Notes under the pieces: model-generated | Databases searched by the model: none | The model's input: only the letters and a program-made list of their open reading frames with translations | What the model was told of the DNA's origin: nothing | Position numbers and translations under genes: made by a program | Shown here: in pieces, positions 12,919-24,654 of the stretch | How the letters are laid out: every line of letters starts with the position of its first letter | Numbering within the stretch: the stretch's first letter is position 1 | Assembly: GCA_963971425.1 (NCBI GenBank) | Contig: OZ020524.1 | Coordinates: 4,869,773 to 4,933,772 of the forward strand | Direction: 5' to 3' | DNA: 64,000 nucleotides | From: Bryoerythrophyllum caledonicum | Lineage: Eukaryota > Streptophyta > Bryopsida > Pottiales > Pottiaceae

Positions 12919-12948
12919 CACCCTAAACCCTAAACCTAAAACCTAATC
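12919..12948 (-). promoter_or_regulatory. Telo-box-like motif upstream of the PORR gene
   Basis: CCCTAAACCCTAAACC lies 50-80 bases upstream of the PORR start codon. AAACCCTAA telo-boxes are common near the starts of plant genes for organelle and translation functions. Related AAACCCT words continue into the coding strand at 12470-12750. Whether it regulates this gene is inferred. Confidence 0.45.
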
Positions 12949-12969
12949 GTGCTTGTAAGTTAAGTCTGC

Positions 12970-13187
12970 GAAAATCCATGTCTCGAGGAGGATGACCATT
13001 CCGCGATGGAACATGTCATCTGGACAAACAACTGCTCCTGATATTTTTTTCACTTCTACTTTTATTCCTACTCCGGCTCTTGTTCCTACTCTTACTATCA
13101 CTTTCATTTTTACTCCTGTTTTTTAAATAAAAAACCAAGGTCCACACTTCCTATAAATTGAATTACAAGGGACTTATTAGACTAAGG
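12970..13187. other. Spacer between the PORR gene and the repeat block
   Basis: Pyrimidine-rich words (CTTTTATTCCTACTCC) and AT-rich sequence. Promoter elements beyond the telo-box are not recognisable. Confidence 0.35.
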
Positions 13188-13408
13188 TAAACCCCCTTAT
13201 AACCGACAAGTGCATGTATGGAGAGAAAAGATAATAATAAACATATTTCTCAATAGCATCTTGAATTACAATTTCACCCTAGTGATTTCATACTTTTTCA
13301 ATGACATAAGAATTAGTCATGAATTTTTAAATTGTGCTGCCATGTTTAGCAGGCGGCCGCTAATAGGTACCTTTCAAAAATACCAACAGAAGTAAAGGGT
13401 CTTGACTA

Positions 13409-13631
13409 CTACACTAAAGATCACAATTAGTGTATGTCACACTAAGGTATTTATAAATGCTATGACTTTTTACTCTTGATGAATATTTTTACTAAGAGCA
13501 CAAGTATCTATACTACTCAAAGAGGTGCATCATTATAGACATAGTAGATAATAATATTCATCAAGAGTATAAAGTTACAGCATTTATAAATCAATTAGTG
13601 TGACATACACTAAATGTGATCTTTAGTGTAG
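13409..13631. mobile_element. Palindromic MITE, CTACACTAAA family
   Basis: The whole 223-base unit is a near-palindrome from CTACACTAAAGATCAC to GTGATCTTTAGTGTAG, with TACTCTTGATGAATATTTTTAC answered by TATTCATCAAGAGTA. Flanking TA is consistent with a TA duplication. The uninterrupted site is represented by the related copy near 38309. Each terminus is also a small hairpin (CACTAAAG...TTAGTG). There is no coding capacity. Confidence 0.8.
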
Positions 13632-13642
13632 CAAATCCACAT

Positions 13643-14571
13643 TTAACCCCTAAGGAACCAAGTGTGCCTTGGAGGGACAATTTTGATTTTGGGCAGGATT
13701 CGAAAATTCAAAAAATATATATATATTTATTCTTTTTAAATTTTTTTACTAGATTGTCCCTGATAAGAGCTTTGTGGAAATATTTTTATCATTTTTTTTG
13801 GATTCATGGTCTCAAAGTTAGTACCACTTAAAGTAACAAATGGGAACTCCGAGCAGCTAAAATGTTTTGCTAAAAGTTTCTATTGACATTGAGACTTTTC
13901 ATACTCATAGAGAACATCACTTTCTTTGAAGTTGTCAAAAAAAATTCCTTGTCTTTAGTGTAAAAAAACATTTTAACTCAAGTCAAACATTTTTTACACT
14001 TCGGGCAAGCGGGAAAAAAACTTCTTCTTTTCTACATAAAACCTAGAGATCTTCATATTTTTTTCTTCTTATTTTTTCAACAACAATATGTGGTGAGAAA
14101 CTTCTGACTCACCGTTTGGATCATCATTCTTAGACATTTTAATTCACCAAAAAAACAAATAATCAATTTTTGAACCTCTATTCCTTGTACACTTGTTTTG
14201 AATATGTTACATCCCTTCTCTACTTATTAAAATTGGTGATTAGGGAACTAACATCATGCTTAACACAATGGTAAGAGATTTAGACCTATTGTACTGTAAA
14301 AATTTGACACCAAGTGTAGTCAAAGTGTGTTGATCCACTCAACGCAGGGAAGAAAATGAACCAACTTCTTGACTTCAAACACTATAATCTTTCAATTTAT
14401 GCAATCAAAGTTTTTGAAAATTTGTGAGTATCTTACTTAGTAAGTCTTAATTGAGATCTTACGGTCAAAACTATGAGAATAAGGTTTTGTTTCTCTCCTT
14501 AGTCATTGCACTAGAATCAATATTTTTGAAGTGTTTTTGTTGTGAAATTGTCACAGTTTGTTATGGATTAA
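13643..14571 (-). mobile_element. TTAA-flanked non-autonomous DNA element (family A)
   Basis: It begins TTAACCCCTAAGGAACCAAG and ends TGTCACAGTTTGTTATGGATTAA (last 23 bases, with internal changes). It is the reverse-orientation relative of the element at 27314-28222, sharing GACAATTTTGATTTTGGGCAGG, CTAGATTGTCCCTGATAAG, CTTTTCTACATAAAACCTAG and TTGGTGATTAGGGAACTAAC. The 3' end is diverged. There is no open reading frame of note, so it must be mobilised in trans. Confidence 0.75.
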
Positions 14572-14847
14572 TGGGTGGTAATGGGATGGAAGTGAGTTGG
14601 ATATATCCCAAATTTATAGCTAACCCTACGCTTGGGTCACTTTTTTACATAATTTATTCAAAATGGAGAGTTGTCCAAAATCTTGGAAAATATATTTTTT
14701 TGTTTAGGTGATTACCAATGTAATGTCAAGGTGATACTTGAATAATACTGTGGTGATACCCATTGTGTCCAAATCCCTAAATCAAAGAAAAACAACTCTT
14801 TAGACAAAGAGGTGTTAAAAGTGATCACTTGGTACAATACTCTAAAA

Positions 14848-15046
14848 ATGATGTTTAGTGTATCCTCACAAATTGATTTATTAAAGCATTAAGTTTTTAC
14901 TTTTGATGAATTTTTTTACCAACTAATTCTACAATGATCCCTCTCTTTGAGTGGTATAGATAGTCGTGCTCTCAATAAAAATCTTCATCAAAAGTAAAAA
15001 ACTATAACACTTCCAATTTATATAGTGTGGATAGTCTAAACATCAT
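14848..15046. mobile_element. Palindromic MITE, diverged copy
   Basis: ATGATGTTTAGTGTATCC at the left is answered by GGATAGTCTAAACATCAT at the right. The inner parts TTTTTACTTTTGATGAA and TTCATCAAAAGTAAAAA pair as in the copies at 13409 and 22483. The termini have drifted. Confidence 0.65.
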
Positions 15047-15159
15047 TTCCAACACAATGATTATGGGTTTTGGTTGGTTACTAGAGAGTAACCAAAGGTA
15101 ACTCACTCCCACAAATGTCTCTTGTATTATTGAGTTTGTTGTAAAGTTGAATGTTCTTG

Positions 15160-15876
15160 TTAACCCTTAAACGACGAAGCCTATGACCGTGGCATCAATC
15201 TAAATTTCAATCAACTGTATGCTCTAGTTTCTCATCAAATAAAAGTGGAATTTTTTTTTTAAAAAATTCAGAGATGAGATCATATGTCTCAATTATGTTA
15301 CAAAAATCACAGATTTTTTTGTGGAAATTTGAATTTATTGTGAATTTCTGAAGAAAAAGTGAAGAAAATTCATATTAAATACAAATTATGCAAAAAAAAT
15401 CTGAAAATTTCACCAAAGGTGGACATTATAGTGTCAAAACTTGTGGTGTAAATGAAAGTTCCAAGTTCGGCTAAAATTAGAACCACGGCTGTAGGTCCAA
15501 GTTCAAATTGCAATAACTTATTCAATTTTACGTATTTTTTTATTTTTCAAAGTGGTATGGAAACTAGGCATCATTAGCTTCATTTCATTAGTTAACCTCA
15601 AATTCAAAAAACATCATTTTGATGGCTTGAATTGAGATCTAGAGCTAAAGCTAGAAGTTTCTCAATTTCACTATATTGAGATCCGTGTCACAAGCATTTT
15701 CTTTCTTAGATAAAACATTATTACCTCAATGAGGCCAATTTCATCATCATCTAATGCTTGTACATACAAGGAACTCTCCTAAAATAATTGGATGAAAAAT
15801 ATTGTTTACATTGATTATCATCCAACAATATCATCCAAGAAGCCAATTTCCGGCTGCTCCGGCATTTAAGGGTTAA
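15160..15876. mobile_element. TTAA-flanked non-autonomous DNA element (family B)
   Basis: TTAACCCTTAAACGACGAAG at the left and GCTCCGGCATTTAAGGGTTAA at the right (the latter 21 bases including TTAA) give inverted termini CCCTTAAAYGMCGRAGC with flanking TTAA on both sides. The 709-base interior is AT-rich and non-coding (GAATTTATTGTGAATTTCTG, AAAATTCATATTAAATACAA). It belongs to the same superfamily as the 42239 element but a different sequence family. Confidence 0.75.
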
Positions 15877-17118
15877 ACAAGGATTTGCCTAAATACCCGG
15901 GTCGAGCATTGCAACAAGCCTCAGGCTTGGAAGGGTGAAGGAGGGTAGGGAGTCGGGACAAAACTGGCCCCTATTTTAATGTAGGAGAGGTGGGCTTTTT
16001 GATCAAAGGGGGCCCCTTTGAAGGGGATGTGGGGCCACAATTTTGGCAAAAAGAATCCAAAAAGAACTTCTAGAGCCCTGAAAGTTAAAAGTCCAGAAAA
16101 ATGGAGTATCCAAGGGTGAGGCTTGGTGCAACGCTCGACCAGGGTAAATAGGGAGATCTGTTCAACAACTCTTGTTTATAATGTCGCTCTTATTGTTCTG
16201 AGCCAGACCGATAGATTCATTTTAGGATAAACAAACCTAGATTATTTCAAAATAAGTGAACAATAGGATGAACAACCCTACTATGGTGCAACCAATTTAG
16301 AATGAGGGGAAAATCATAGTAGCTATGGTGGAGGGAAAGCATGTGACTCAGAAAATGGGGAAAGTGTGACAGGCAAGAATTAATTTTCTCAGTACATTCT
16401 CAATGACATAAATCACAAAAGTAGACCATAATATTGCACATTTATCATCCAGGGCAATAAGTTCATGTCAGTAACTTTGCTATATAGGTGGCCTAAACAG
16501 CACCTTGGATGAGATAATTAATTTACACAGATAGTCCAAACAACAATGTGCAGAGGACGCCTCCATTTCCAAACCAGAGGAATTCAATGCCACAAGCACA
16601 ACGGCCTTCACCGCATAAATCATTGAACATCATATGAAACAACCCACACTACCTGCACAACATGAAAGGCCTGGAATGATCAAAAGAGAGAACAACCTGA
16701 ACATGAAGGCGTGAAGCACGTAGCTATTCTTTTATGAGATGATCCTCTTGCCACGCACAGTCCAGAGGTGGTGTTAAAAGTTACATAAGAATGGGGTTCG
16801 AACTCAATTCCTAGTCTTGGCTAGTATATTCAATACACATGGGGATGGAAGAGAAGGCTTGCGCTGTTGGAAAAATTGGACTCTAGGAGAAGAATCGACC
16901 TGCCTTAACAGCCCTACTACGACTCCGCCTTCACCCCTGACTACGATTGCTACTCAATTGGCGATGATGGTACGATACATTTTCAAGGGGAGATCAGCAA
17001 TTATTTGAAACAGAAAAGTGCAAAGCGGGTTACCAGACTGATGGTGGAATTGAGACGACAGGTGTTGTGGTTGTGGTAGCCCTTTGCTAAGCACCACCAA
17101 GCCTCCGGAAGTCCAGCT
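15877..17118. other. Intergenic and 3' flank of GAUT1
   Basis: About 15885-16145 is bounded by GTCGAGCATTGCAACAAGCC (15900) and, inverted, GGCTTGGTGCAACGCTCGAC (16120), so a further small foldback element of about 260 bases may lie here. The remainder to 17118 probably includes the GAUT1 3' UTR. No other gene is seen. Confidence 0.45.
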
Positions 17119-20100
17119 CTATTCGTTGATGTTGCACTGCTGCAGATACGGGTGGCTGTATTTCACATACTTGGACCAGTACGGCCTGAACTGCGCCATT
17201 CCGATCTCCAACCAGGGTTTCATGTTGCCGTTCCAGTGAATCACAGCAGCTCTCTCAATCTCTGATTCTTCGATTGCTGGGTTGTACCCCAATCCCAGCA
17301 CGTGCCACAACTTCTCCAGAGGTTGCGTCAAGTTGTAGAACGTGATGAGGCCGGGTGGAAGGGTTCCAAGCTTCCAGAGTGTTCTTTCCTCGTTCTGAAA
17401 AGAAAACAAAAGCGATGTTAAAAAAAATTATGGTAGTAATTCAACAAAGAATTAACTCGTTAAGGGCAAATTTAGAACATGCAACCGATACTCTTCTTCC
17501 TCATTCTGGAGGTGAAACAAAAGTGACAATCAAGCTCATGTTAGTAATTCAACGACCTCTGAAATGATTCAACTCATTAATTGTTGTTTGAAGTTTGAAT
17601 CAGATACCCTCACCTTTTCCTTTTAGAACTGAATTAGGATCCGCTCTAGATAGTTCTCAAATATCTAAAATAAGCTCAAAGGGGAGAAAGGCAATCAGGG
17701 TATCTCTTTCTTCACTCTCAAAGTTGGCTAGGACTACTTTGACATGAGACTAGAGACCACCGAGCTCTTCTGTTGATTGGGTAAGCAGTTAACATGAGGA
17801 AGGAGTAGTAGAAAGAGGGGGTCCCAACTGAAACCTTAGGTGACTTCACAAACAACTCTACGAAACCAGACAAATTGACCCGGCAGTTGACAAATGACGT
17901 TGCTTACCAGGCTTTGCCACTTGTGGTAGATGCCAGTGATATCCTGCTTCTTCCACTGCACCAAGTCAAACACGTTCATTCCATACGCCCACCCACACGC
18001 CATGGGGTCAAAATTCTCTGAGATGAGAGGATTCGAGAAGTTCAGGTATTTGTCAAACCGGTGGAAGGTGGCGCCGCAGGTTTCCACAGCACCATTGACG
18101 TTGCCGTTCAGATCAATCTCCCAGAGTGGAGTGAGATCCTTCTGCACAACAATGTCGTCATCTAGGAACACAATTTTGTCGAGCGTTGGGAAAACCTCTG
18201 GCAGATAAAATCGGAGATGGTTCAGCATAGACAGGTACTTGGGGTTCCTGTACTTCAGGTTAGACGTGCCTGCTGCAAGGGGGTTCGTCTGATCAGCCTT
18301 GAAGTAATAATCCTTCATGGAAGAGGACTCCAGCTGCTTCAACACGGGACAATAGGACGAGTTCAACCATTTAAAGTCGTCCACATTCTGCACCTCAATG
18401 GCGGCATCACCGGGAGGATTCACCAGGAACCACATCTTCATGGCGCCGTAGTTCAGCTTGTCTGTCACAATATGAAAAACATGCTTCTCCGGATCCTGCA
18501 ACGATTAAAAAAAAACTGAGTCAGGCGCTGCATAACAATAAATTTGTATTCTGAAGAGGATGATAGATCAACAACGGAGCTTGCTGCAGAACTCCGCAAG
18601 GCTTCTAGCAGGAGAAGGAAAGGGAGCTTGTAATGACGGATATCGTACCTTGGCATTACTGACAGTGGAGTTCACCACGACTGCTGCTGCCAGAATGTTG
18701 TCAGAAAACAGAGCATAATGGTACAGACTGGGATCCTCCAGCCTCAACTTGTGCTCAAACTGTTGTTCTGCAGGTGAAAGCATGTGGTACTCCACAGTAA
18801 GACGCATGGAGAAGCAGTGGAGCCCCTTTGGAACGGTTTTGGCAGCCAACTGGCTCAGGAACGTGCTCTGCTTCTTCAGCATGCGCGCATTGTCCTCCGT
18901 GGACTGAAGCATGGCTCTCAGCTTCTTCACCATTATGCTATTATCATAGTGTTTCTCACGAGCCTCCGCCAAGAGCTCACTCATGCTCTTCATCTTGTCT
19001 TCAGCACTGCAGTATGCAAAGAAGGTAATCAATAAAGAGTAGAGATACCACAGATAAAAGGAAAGGAAGGGCAAGGGTGTTGAGAATGTACCGTGATGGG
19101 AGCTCAGCATCCACATTGGCATCGCCAACTATGCTTGTGTGCTCCTTGATTCGAAGCTTCAAATCCCGGACTAAGTCGTAGTGACCTTGACCCTGGGCAA
19201 TGTTGGCATAAGCTCGCGCCATGATCAACTGGTCACGCATCAGCCGCACAAGAGCATCAGAACTGTCCGTATCAGCGTCTTTCTTCCATGTGTTTGCGCT
19301 GCTAACAACTTCGGTGGAAGACTTAGCCACACCATCATCCCTGCTTTGGACAACCTGCTTGATGGCACCATCTGTGGACACAAAAACATAGTAGCAGCAT
19401 GTCAGTAAATGAACGGAAATTACAAGAACATGCAAACGTCTCTCAAAACGCTGAAATTCTTAGCACAGTTCGCTGCAACACCCAAACTATGAAATGAAAC
19501 GCAACTTGAGAATACGCACCTGTCACAGATTCTCCATTATCACTCTTACTCTTGTCCCCATCTTCTAAGACTGTCCTGGAATCCTGCTGTAGACAAATAG
19601 AAATTTTTAGTTAAGTAAAAAACGTCCTTAAATTGATACATGCGAAATAAGATCGTATTTATACACGATCCTGCACACAACACCCTGATCCTGAAATCAC
19701 CTGATAAGACTTTGACTTCCGCGTCACAAACCGGCCTTCTTCTTGCACCCAAGAGGAAGACTCGTCTTTCCGGGCGAAGACATTCAAATTCAGAGGTGCA
19801 GAGTCTTCAGAATTGGCATTGACTAAGTCAAATACCTGGAAAGGAGGAGGAATTAAGTCAGAAATATTCCAATGACGACCCCACCTCACATCCACAAACA
19901 CTCTTGTCCCCACCCATATGAATACAACCCTAATTACTACAGGACAAGATCCGCAATCTTCTTGAATCCCTCATGGGAAATTACCTCTTTAGGAAGCAAA
20001 GTCTCTATGCCCTCTAATGCACTACGCCTTCGTGTATCCTCTGACCTTGTCTGCAGAAGCACGCAGAAAAAGGCAACTCAGACGAGGACGACATGGACAA

Positions 20101-20827
20101 ATACACATCAACGTAATAAAAGAAAAGTATGAGGGCGATAAGAACTGGTGACGTACCGAAACAGATGACTGCTCACTGGCTGCACCCACACACGAAGAAC
20201 CACAGTACAACAACCACACAACACAGTTAATGAGATGGCAATTAACAACATCCTTGACCACAAGCAAAACAACATGTCACCAAATGTACACAGAACCAAA
20301 CGCAGAAAGAAGATCCTAAACTGAGAAAAAATAATATGGGTGATATGAGTATACAGTGTGGTTCTTCTCGTTCAAGATTAAATCAAATGTCAGAAAATAA
20401 AAATGTCTAGACATATTGTGACATCTTGCTACCTGGATTGACAACCGGATGTACTCCGAAAGAAGCTCAGACTAAGCTAATAAATGACAACGAAACCAGT
20501 AGCCACAGTGATTCTCCTCATTCGACATTTACCCAAATGCCAGGTCAGGACACATTGTGACATGCCACCAACCTCTTCACCAACTCAGTCCCTTCTTTCC
20601 AGAACTGAAAGAGACAGTAACTGACTGAAACCGTTAAGACTCTTAAAAAATGTGTACAAGATCGAAGGACACATACCTAAGGAGTGAAAGCTTGTTGTCC
20701 TGGTGGCCAAGATCAAGAGCGGCGCGACGACAGAGATGACGAGCAGGGCGATAACAGAGATACGGTATCCGCCGTTCCTGGCATTGTTCCGCACGGGCAG
20801 ACTCGTCGGAGCCTTTCGGAACGCCAT
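17119..20827 (-). CDS. GAUT1: GAUT1-type alpha-1,4-galacturonosyltransferase (homogalacturonan synthase)
   Basis: Nine exons: 20827-20677, 20179-20157, 20050-19985, 19835-19701, 19586-19520, 19371-19092, 19006-18649, 18495-17908 and 17394-17119, all with consistent phases, give about 647 residues. A short cytosolic N terminus precedes one membrane anchor (about 24-41), as in Golgi type II enzymes. The stem is charged (DALVRLMRDQLIMARAYANI, KKQSTFLSQLAAKTVPKGLH). The GT8 domain starts near LYHYALFSDN and holds VFHIVTDKLN, YLSMLNHLRFYLPE, the metal-binding FLDDDIVVQKDLTPLW, NGAVETC, ACGWAYGMNVFDL, TLWKLGTLPPGLITFY, HVLGLGYNP and HWNGNMKPWLEIG. GAUT1 with GAUT7 makes the pectin backbone from UDP-galacturonate in the Golgi. 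The stem matches GAUT1 better than GAUT4. Exon 5 has a tandem CAGCAG acceptor (one-Gln choice). Confidence 0.93.
17640..17850. repeat. MITE-like repeat in the last GAUT1 intron
   Basis: CAAAGGGGAGAAAGGCAATC, CTTCACTCTCAAAG, GGACTACTTTGAC and CACCGAGCTCTTCT match the intronic repeat of the PORR gene (11470) and of centrin (54760). It lies within the 513-base intron between 17907 and 17395. Confidence 0.5.
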
Positions 20828-21944
20828 CCTCTCTGCAGCGAAGTTCAACCAACGCAATCTCACGAGCGCTTCCTCACATCTGCTTCACACGAGCTCTGCT
20901 ATCTCGTCGCTAACCGGGTGCACAACGCCATCAGGTTTGCCTGCACCATGAGGACCCGAAGGCCTCAGTCCCGTTCCGCCATCGCAAACCCTCCGGCCAA
21001 CCTGCAGAAAATCAAACCGAGCCCGGAAATCAGCAACCGACTCCGGGATCTCAAATCCCGAGCAGATTCGCGCGTAACCCTTGCCACAAACAAAAAAACA
21101 AACCGCCGGCGCTCCATGCGGCGAATAATCACCTTCCACTAAACAATAATATCCTCAGAGACCATAACTAGGTCACACTCCAGATCTAACCCTCGCGCTC
21201 CCGGGATTTAACCACCGCGAACCTCAACCACAACACTCTCCGTGAAAAACTCACCACTCTCCACAGAACCTTAATCTCCTCACCAAAAGAACCTAGACCA
21301 CACGAAATGCCACCGAGACGCGCCCCGAAAATCACGTCACTCAAAACCGACAGGTACCGAACCGAACTCACTCTCCCAACCTCGCTCCGGTCCTCACACC
21401 TCACAATGCAGCACACGCTCACTCTCCCAAACACCAATGCAAAACCACGAAAACACGACAGGAGGCGCAAATACAACCGGAAGCAGCGAGCTCACAACGG
21501 GAAGCGCACCGCACCTGAGGCGGAAATTTGCGATACGGGGCGAGAGGCGCCGCGGCGACGTGCGTTGGAGAGGTGGGGCGATGGGGGAAGCGGTGCGGGG
21601 GAGGCGAGGAGGAGGGGGCGCGGGGGACAGTGGCTATGGCGGAGCGCGGAGGTGGAGTAGTGCGAGGAGAGGCCAGGGAGTGAGCAGCAGCAAAGCACTT
21701 GACCTCGTCCGTGCTTCCATAATTGGGCTCAAATCTACCTTGAGCGCGGATCTCACTTACCCTGCTTTTCTGCTGCCCAGGTCTTTTTTCTTTACCGCAG
21801 CTTCCCGATGCGGGGCCCATGCGCGTGCCAGCGCGGCGGCCCTACCACCGCGTGGGGCCCATTCCCGTTCCAGTGACGTGGCCCTACCACAGCGTGGGTC
21901 CCTGCTTTTTTTTTTGCTTTTTGCTTTTCTCGGGTTTTTTACTG
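20828..21944. other. GC-rich upstream region of GAUT1
   Basis: This is the leader and promoter side of the minus-strand GAUT1 gene. GC is much higher than in the neighbouring repeats, which produces long but unsupported open frames (21307-21660, 21437-21955). A direct repeat of 42 bases lies at 21812-21895. No TATA box or divergent gene can be named with confidence. Confidence 0.4.
21812..21895 (+). repeat. Two-copy 42-bp tandem repeat upstream of GAUT1
   Basis: GGGGCCCATGCGCGTGCCAG and GGGGCCCATTCCCGTTCCAG open two adjacent 42-base units that both finish GGCCCTACCAC(C/A)GCGT. Confidence 0.75.
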
Positions 21945-22232
21945 TAGAGTTTTGAGGAGGATGACCCCGCATGTCACCCCGAATCTTAGGGTCTTATGTT
22001 AGTCACTAGGACCACCGAGACTTGGCTTGGGAAAGGTGTGGGGAATCTCCGGTCAACTTTTTGGGAACTTGGGGTGGTCCGAGGGAGCTTTAGCTTGCAT
22101 GTGGTGGGGATCTCATCGGTGTGGGAAATTGAGTATGTGATCTTTGGAAGTCTATTCTTGTGCGTAAAAAATTATTTGTCTTGCCGAGCACCATAGTCAT
22201 ATCCCCTTTGGTGAGCACTTTCAGGGAAATTC
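21945..22232 (+). mobile_element. MITE, GAGTTTTCCTGAAA-end family (diverged copy)
   Basis: It runs from a decayed left end (GAGTTTTGAGGAGGA) through CTTGGCTTGGGAAAGGTGTG and GAGCTTTAGCTTGCATG to GAGCACTTTCAGGGAAATTC. It is related to 22272-22816 (reverse), 53326-53662, 29740-30215 and 44815-44990. No coding sequence. Confidence 0.6.
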
Positions 22233-22271
22233 TTTTAGTTTTTTATTTTATTTTTGTAAATAAGGTACAAT

Positions 22272-22816
22272 TGAGTTTTCCTGAAAGTGCACCCGGAAGA
22301 GGAAAGCGAGCAGGAATATGGTGGCCGATAGGATGAAACTTTTTTATGCACGAGAATAGATGTCCAATAATTTCATACTCCCTTTTTCTGCACCAATGAG
22401 ATGCACAACAATCAATGCTCTTGGGTCCTACCCCATGCAAGCTAAAGCTCCCCCCTAGCACCCCAAGTTCCCAAAAGGTTGACTACACTAAAGATCACAT
22501 TTAGTGTAATGCTCAGTAAATGACTTGTAAATGCGATAAGTTTTTACTCTTGATGCCAGTTTTTACCAAGAGCACAACTCTCTATAGTATTCAAATAAGA
22601 GGATCATTATAAACATAGTTGGTAAAAATATTCACTTAAAGTAAAAACTTATCGCATTTACAAGTCATTTACTGAGCATTACACTAAATGTGATCTTTAG
22701 TGTAGTGGTTCCCCCACACCTTTCCCAAGCCAAGTCACCATGTACATGTGGTCCAAATTACTAACATAAGGCCCTAAGATTTGTGGTGAAAGATCCTTTA
22801 GTTTCAGGAAAACTCT
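22272..22816 (-). mobile_element. MITE, GAGTTTTCCTGAAA-end family, carrying a nested MITE
   Basis: The ends TGAGTTTTCCTGAAAGTGC and TTTCAGGAAAACTCT are inverted repeats. Inside, CATGCAAGCTAAAGCTCCC and CACACCTTTCCCAAGCCAAG are the reverse complement of the neighbour at 21945. A second element (22483-22705) splits it. Confidence 0.75.
22483..22705. mobile_element. Palindromic MITE nested in another MITE
   Basis: CTACACTAAAGATCACATTT to AAATGTGATCTTTAGTGTAG is a near-perfect 223-base palindrome (ATGCGATAAGTTTTTACT pairs with AGTAAAAACTTATCGCAT). The host MITE continues on both sides, so this insertion is younger than its host. Confidence 0.85.
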
Positions 22817-22870
22817 AATATGAGCATATTATTGGGACTAAGGTCCAATATAGGTTATTGAATAAGATAG

Positions 22871-23030
22871 GTTTGACCAGAAGAAGAAGAAGAACGCCGG
22901 TCTCTGAAGAAGGTCGGCGTGAATAGAGTGTCTATTTGTTCTACTACTAAGACCATGCCCACCGGACAAGGAATTAGTAAGGTGGAACTACTTCCCCCTC
23001 TCGAGGGTAGACTAGGTTTTACAACTACAT
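22871..23030 (-). mobile_element. LINE-tail fragment
   Basis: Read on the plus strand it starts GAAGAAGAAGAACGCCGGTC and continues GACCATGCCCACCGGACAAG and CTCGAGGGTAGAC, closely matching the 3' end of the LINE at 45467. It is a short 5'-truncated copy or a SINE sharing that tail, oriented to the minus strand. The sequence to 23396 is unassigned. Confidence 0.55.
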
Positions 23031-23591
23031 AGCATACTATAGTTTTGGCATGGTATTTAGACCAGCAACGTATACCGGTTCATAGGGGTCATTGAGTTAG
23101 ACGGATTTCATGGGGTGTATTCTTCAAGGACGAGGAAACCTTTGAACGATGGAAAAATCTACAAGGGCTTCGTCTGACTTCATGATGTTCTAGAAGTATA
23201 AGGCTTCATGCAAGGGCTTTTCGTCATATTACACGCACATGGGTGGAGTTTGAGGGGCATGTGATATGATGAGAAGTTGGAGTAGTAAGCCTTAAATTGG
23301 TGTTAATACCTAAGAGCATCCCCACCTCTAACACCAATTCACACCAACTCGGCCATGCTAGGTCAGGTGACGCCCAAGTGGAAGGGGGCCCACTTGGAAA
23401 GAAAGAAGAACTTTGGTTCCTCTATGGACGACGGAGTAAATAAAGTGTTTGTTTGTTCTATCACTAAATCTATGTCCAGCAAACATGGGTTTAGTAGTAT
23501 GAAACTACTCCCCGCTCACGAGGGTAAACACTATGTAACGAATAACCAATAGCCAGTAACAGAGGACCAAGGACCAACCAAAGCCATGAGG

Positions 23592-23936
23592 TGAAGTAGA
23601 AGAACTCTAGTCTCCAAAGGAGACCGACGTGAATATTGTGTTTGTTCATTCTCTTCACTAAGCATATGGCCATGGGACATAGGCTAGTGTAATAGAACTA
23701 CTCTCCGCTCTCGAGGTTAAACACTTTCTACACTAAGTGCTTCTCTACACTAATTGCCTTAGAGACAACCGACATGTCATCTCCCCCAAGGGCTTTGCGG
23801 GTCCCCATACAACGAGGCCTTGGGACCCCCACCATAATTGGGTGGACTATGGTGGTAGGCACCAATCCGGCAATAGGACTTGAACTCACAACCACCGCAC
23901 CGGTGTGCCATGACAAAAACCACTACACCAAGGCCA
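23592..23936 (-). mobile_element. tRNA-derived SINE with LINE-like tail
   Basis: On the minus strand the head reads GGCCTTGGTGTAGTGGT (A box TGGTGTAGTGGT) and, about 32 bases on, GAGTTCAAGTCC (B box), as in an RNA polymerase III promoter from a tRNA. The body carries GGGGGTCCCAAGGCC and TTGGGGGAGATGACATGTCG. The end, from CACTTAGTGTAGAAAGTG to AGAGTTCTTCTAC, resembles the LINE 3' tail. The copy at 31285-31505 lacks the head. Confidence 0.65.
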
Positions 23937-24654
23937 TAGTGCCTTTTCAAGAGGTGATATACAAAGGTTAAATGTATGCTTTAAAACGCTTTAAGCGATA
24001 TTATTTATTTCTATGAGAGATTGGTTATTTTTAAGTTTTTGTTTGTGTAGGAGTATGGACATCATATGTTGAATAGCAATGGTGTTAATTTTAGTGAATG
24101 TCTTTTCAATAGGATTAATGGGGATATTGAGTGTTTTTAAAGACGTTCCATAGAGGGGATAAAGGTAGTAGCTGTAGCTCTAGCAACAATAACGATAAGG
24201 GGGTAAACTTTCCATCAAGGGGTGCAATGTCATTAATAAGGGGTTGGTATTTAATAATTTTGTTTTCGATTGCTTCTTGGAAAAATCTATTATTTCAATA
24301 TTTGAATTCAATAAATTGAATAGTAAGGTTTGTGTCTATGTAGTCCGGTGAAGGGTTTTTGTATGGTAGTCCTTTTACGCATAGTATGTGTGATTTAAGT
24401 CTGGCATTACAATGACATCTTTGGGTTCTACATGTGCATGGAAGTAGCCATGGAGTGACCGTGTTTTCTTGTGGGTTGATGTTGAAGGTTCCGGCATTCA
24501 TAAGTATAAAGCATTGGGATTTATTTGAGGATACAATTAGTTTTTGGATTTCTCATACCACTTAATTGTGTCTTTTGACAATCAAGGGGTATATGTGACG
24601 GTTTTGGCATTTAAGGAGTACTTGTAGCCATGTATATGAGTCCGTGGAGGTGCA

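Larger units (their letters stand above)
13188..15110. repeat. Old dispersed repeat carrying three later insertions
   Basis: ACCCCCTTATAACCGACAAG to AAGTAAAGGGTCTTGACTA (13188-13408) matches 38079-38309. The match resumes after the insertions as GGTGGTAATGGGATGGAAG (14574, compare 38339) and as GTGATACCCATTGTGTCC (14752, compare 34420). The right part (TGGGTTTTGGTTGGTTA, 15065) matches the sequence around the copia insertion at 38390/44720. The family is unknown and has no coding sequence. A palindromic MITE (13409), a TTAA element (13643) and another MITE (14848) split this copy. Confidence 0.6.

Noticed and set aside
13400..15110. A single large transposon spanning the whole block
   Set aside because: Comparison with the copy at 38079-38402 shows the inner parts are separate later insertions with their own termini.
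21437..21955. 172-residue plus-strand frame upstream of GAUT1
   Set aside because: Ala/Arg/Gly-rich product of GC-rich promoter DNA with no domain and no splice support.
23876..23936. Functional tRNA gene
   Set aside because: A and B boxes are present but the acceptor stem halves are not complementary and a long SINE body follows.
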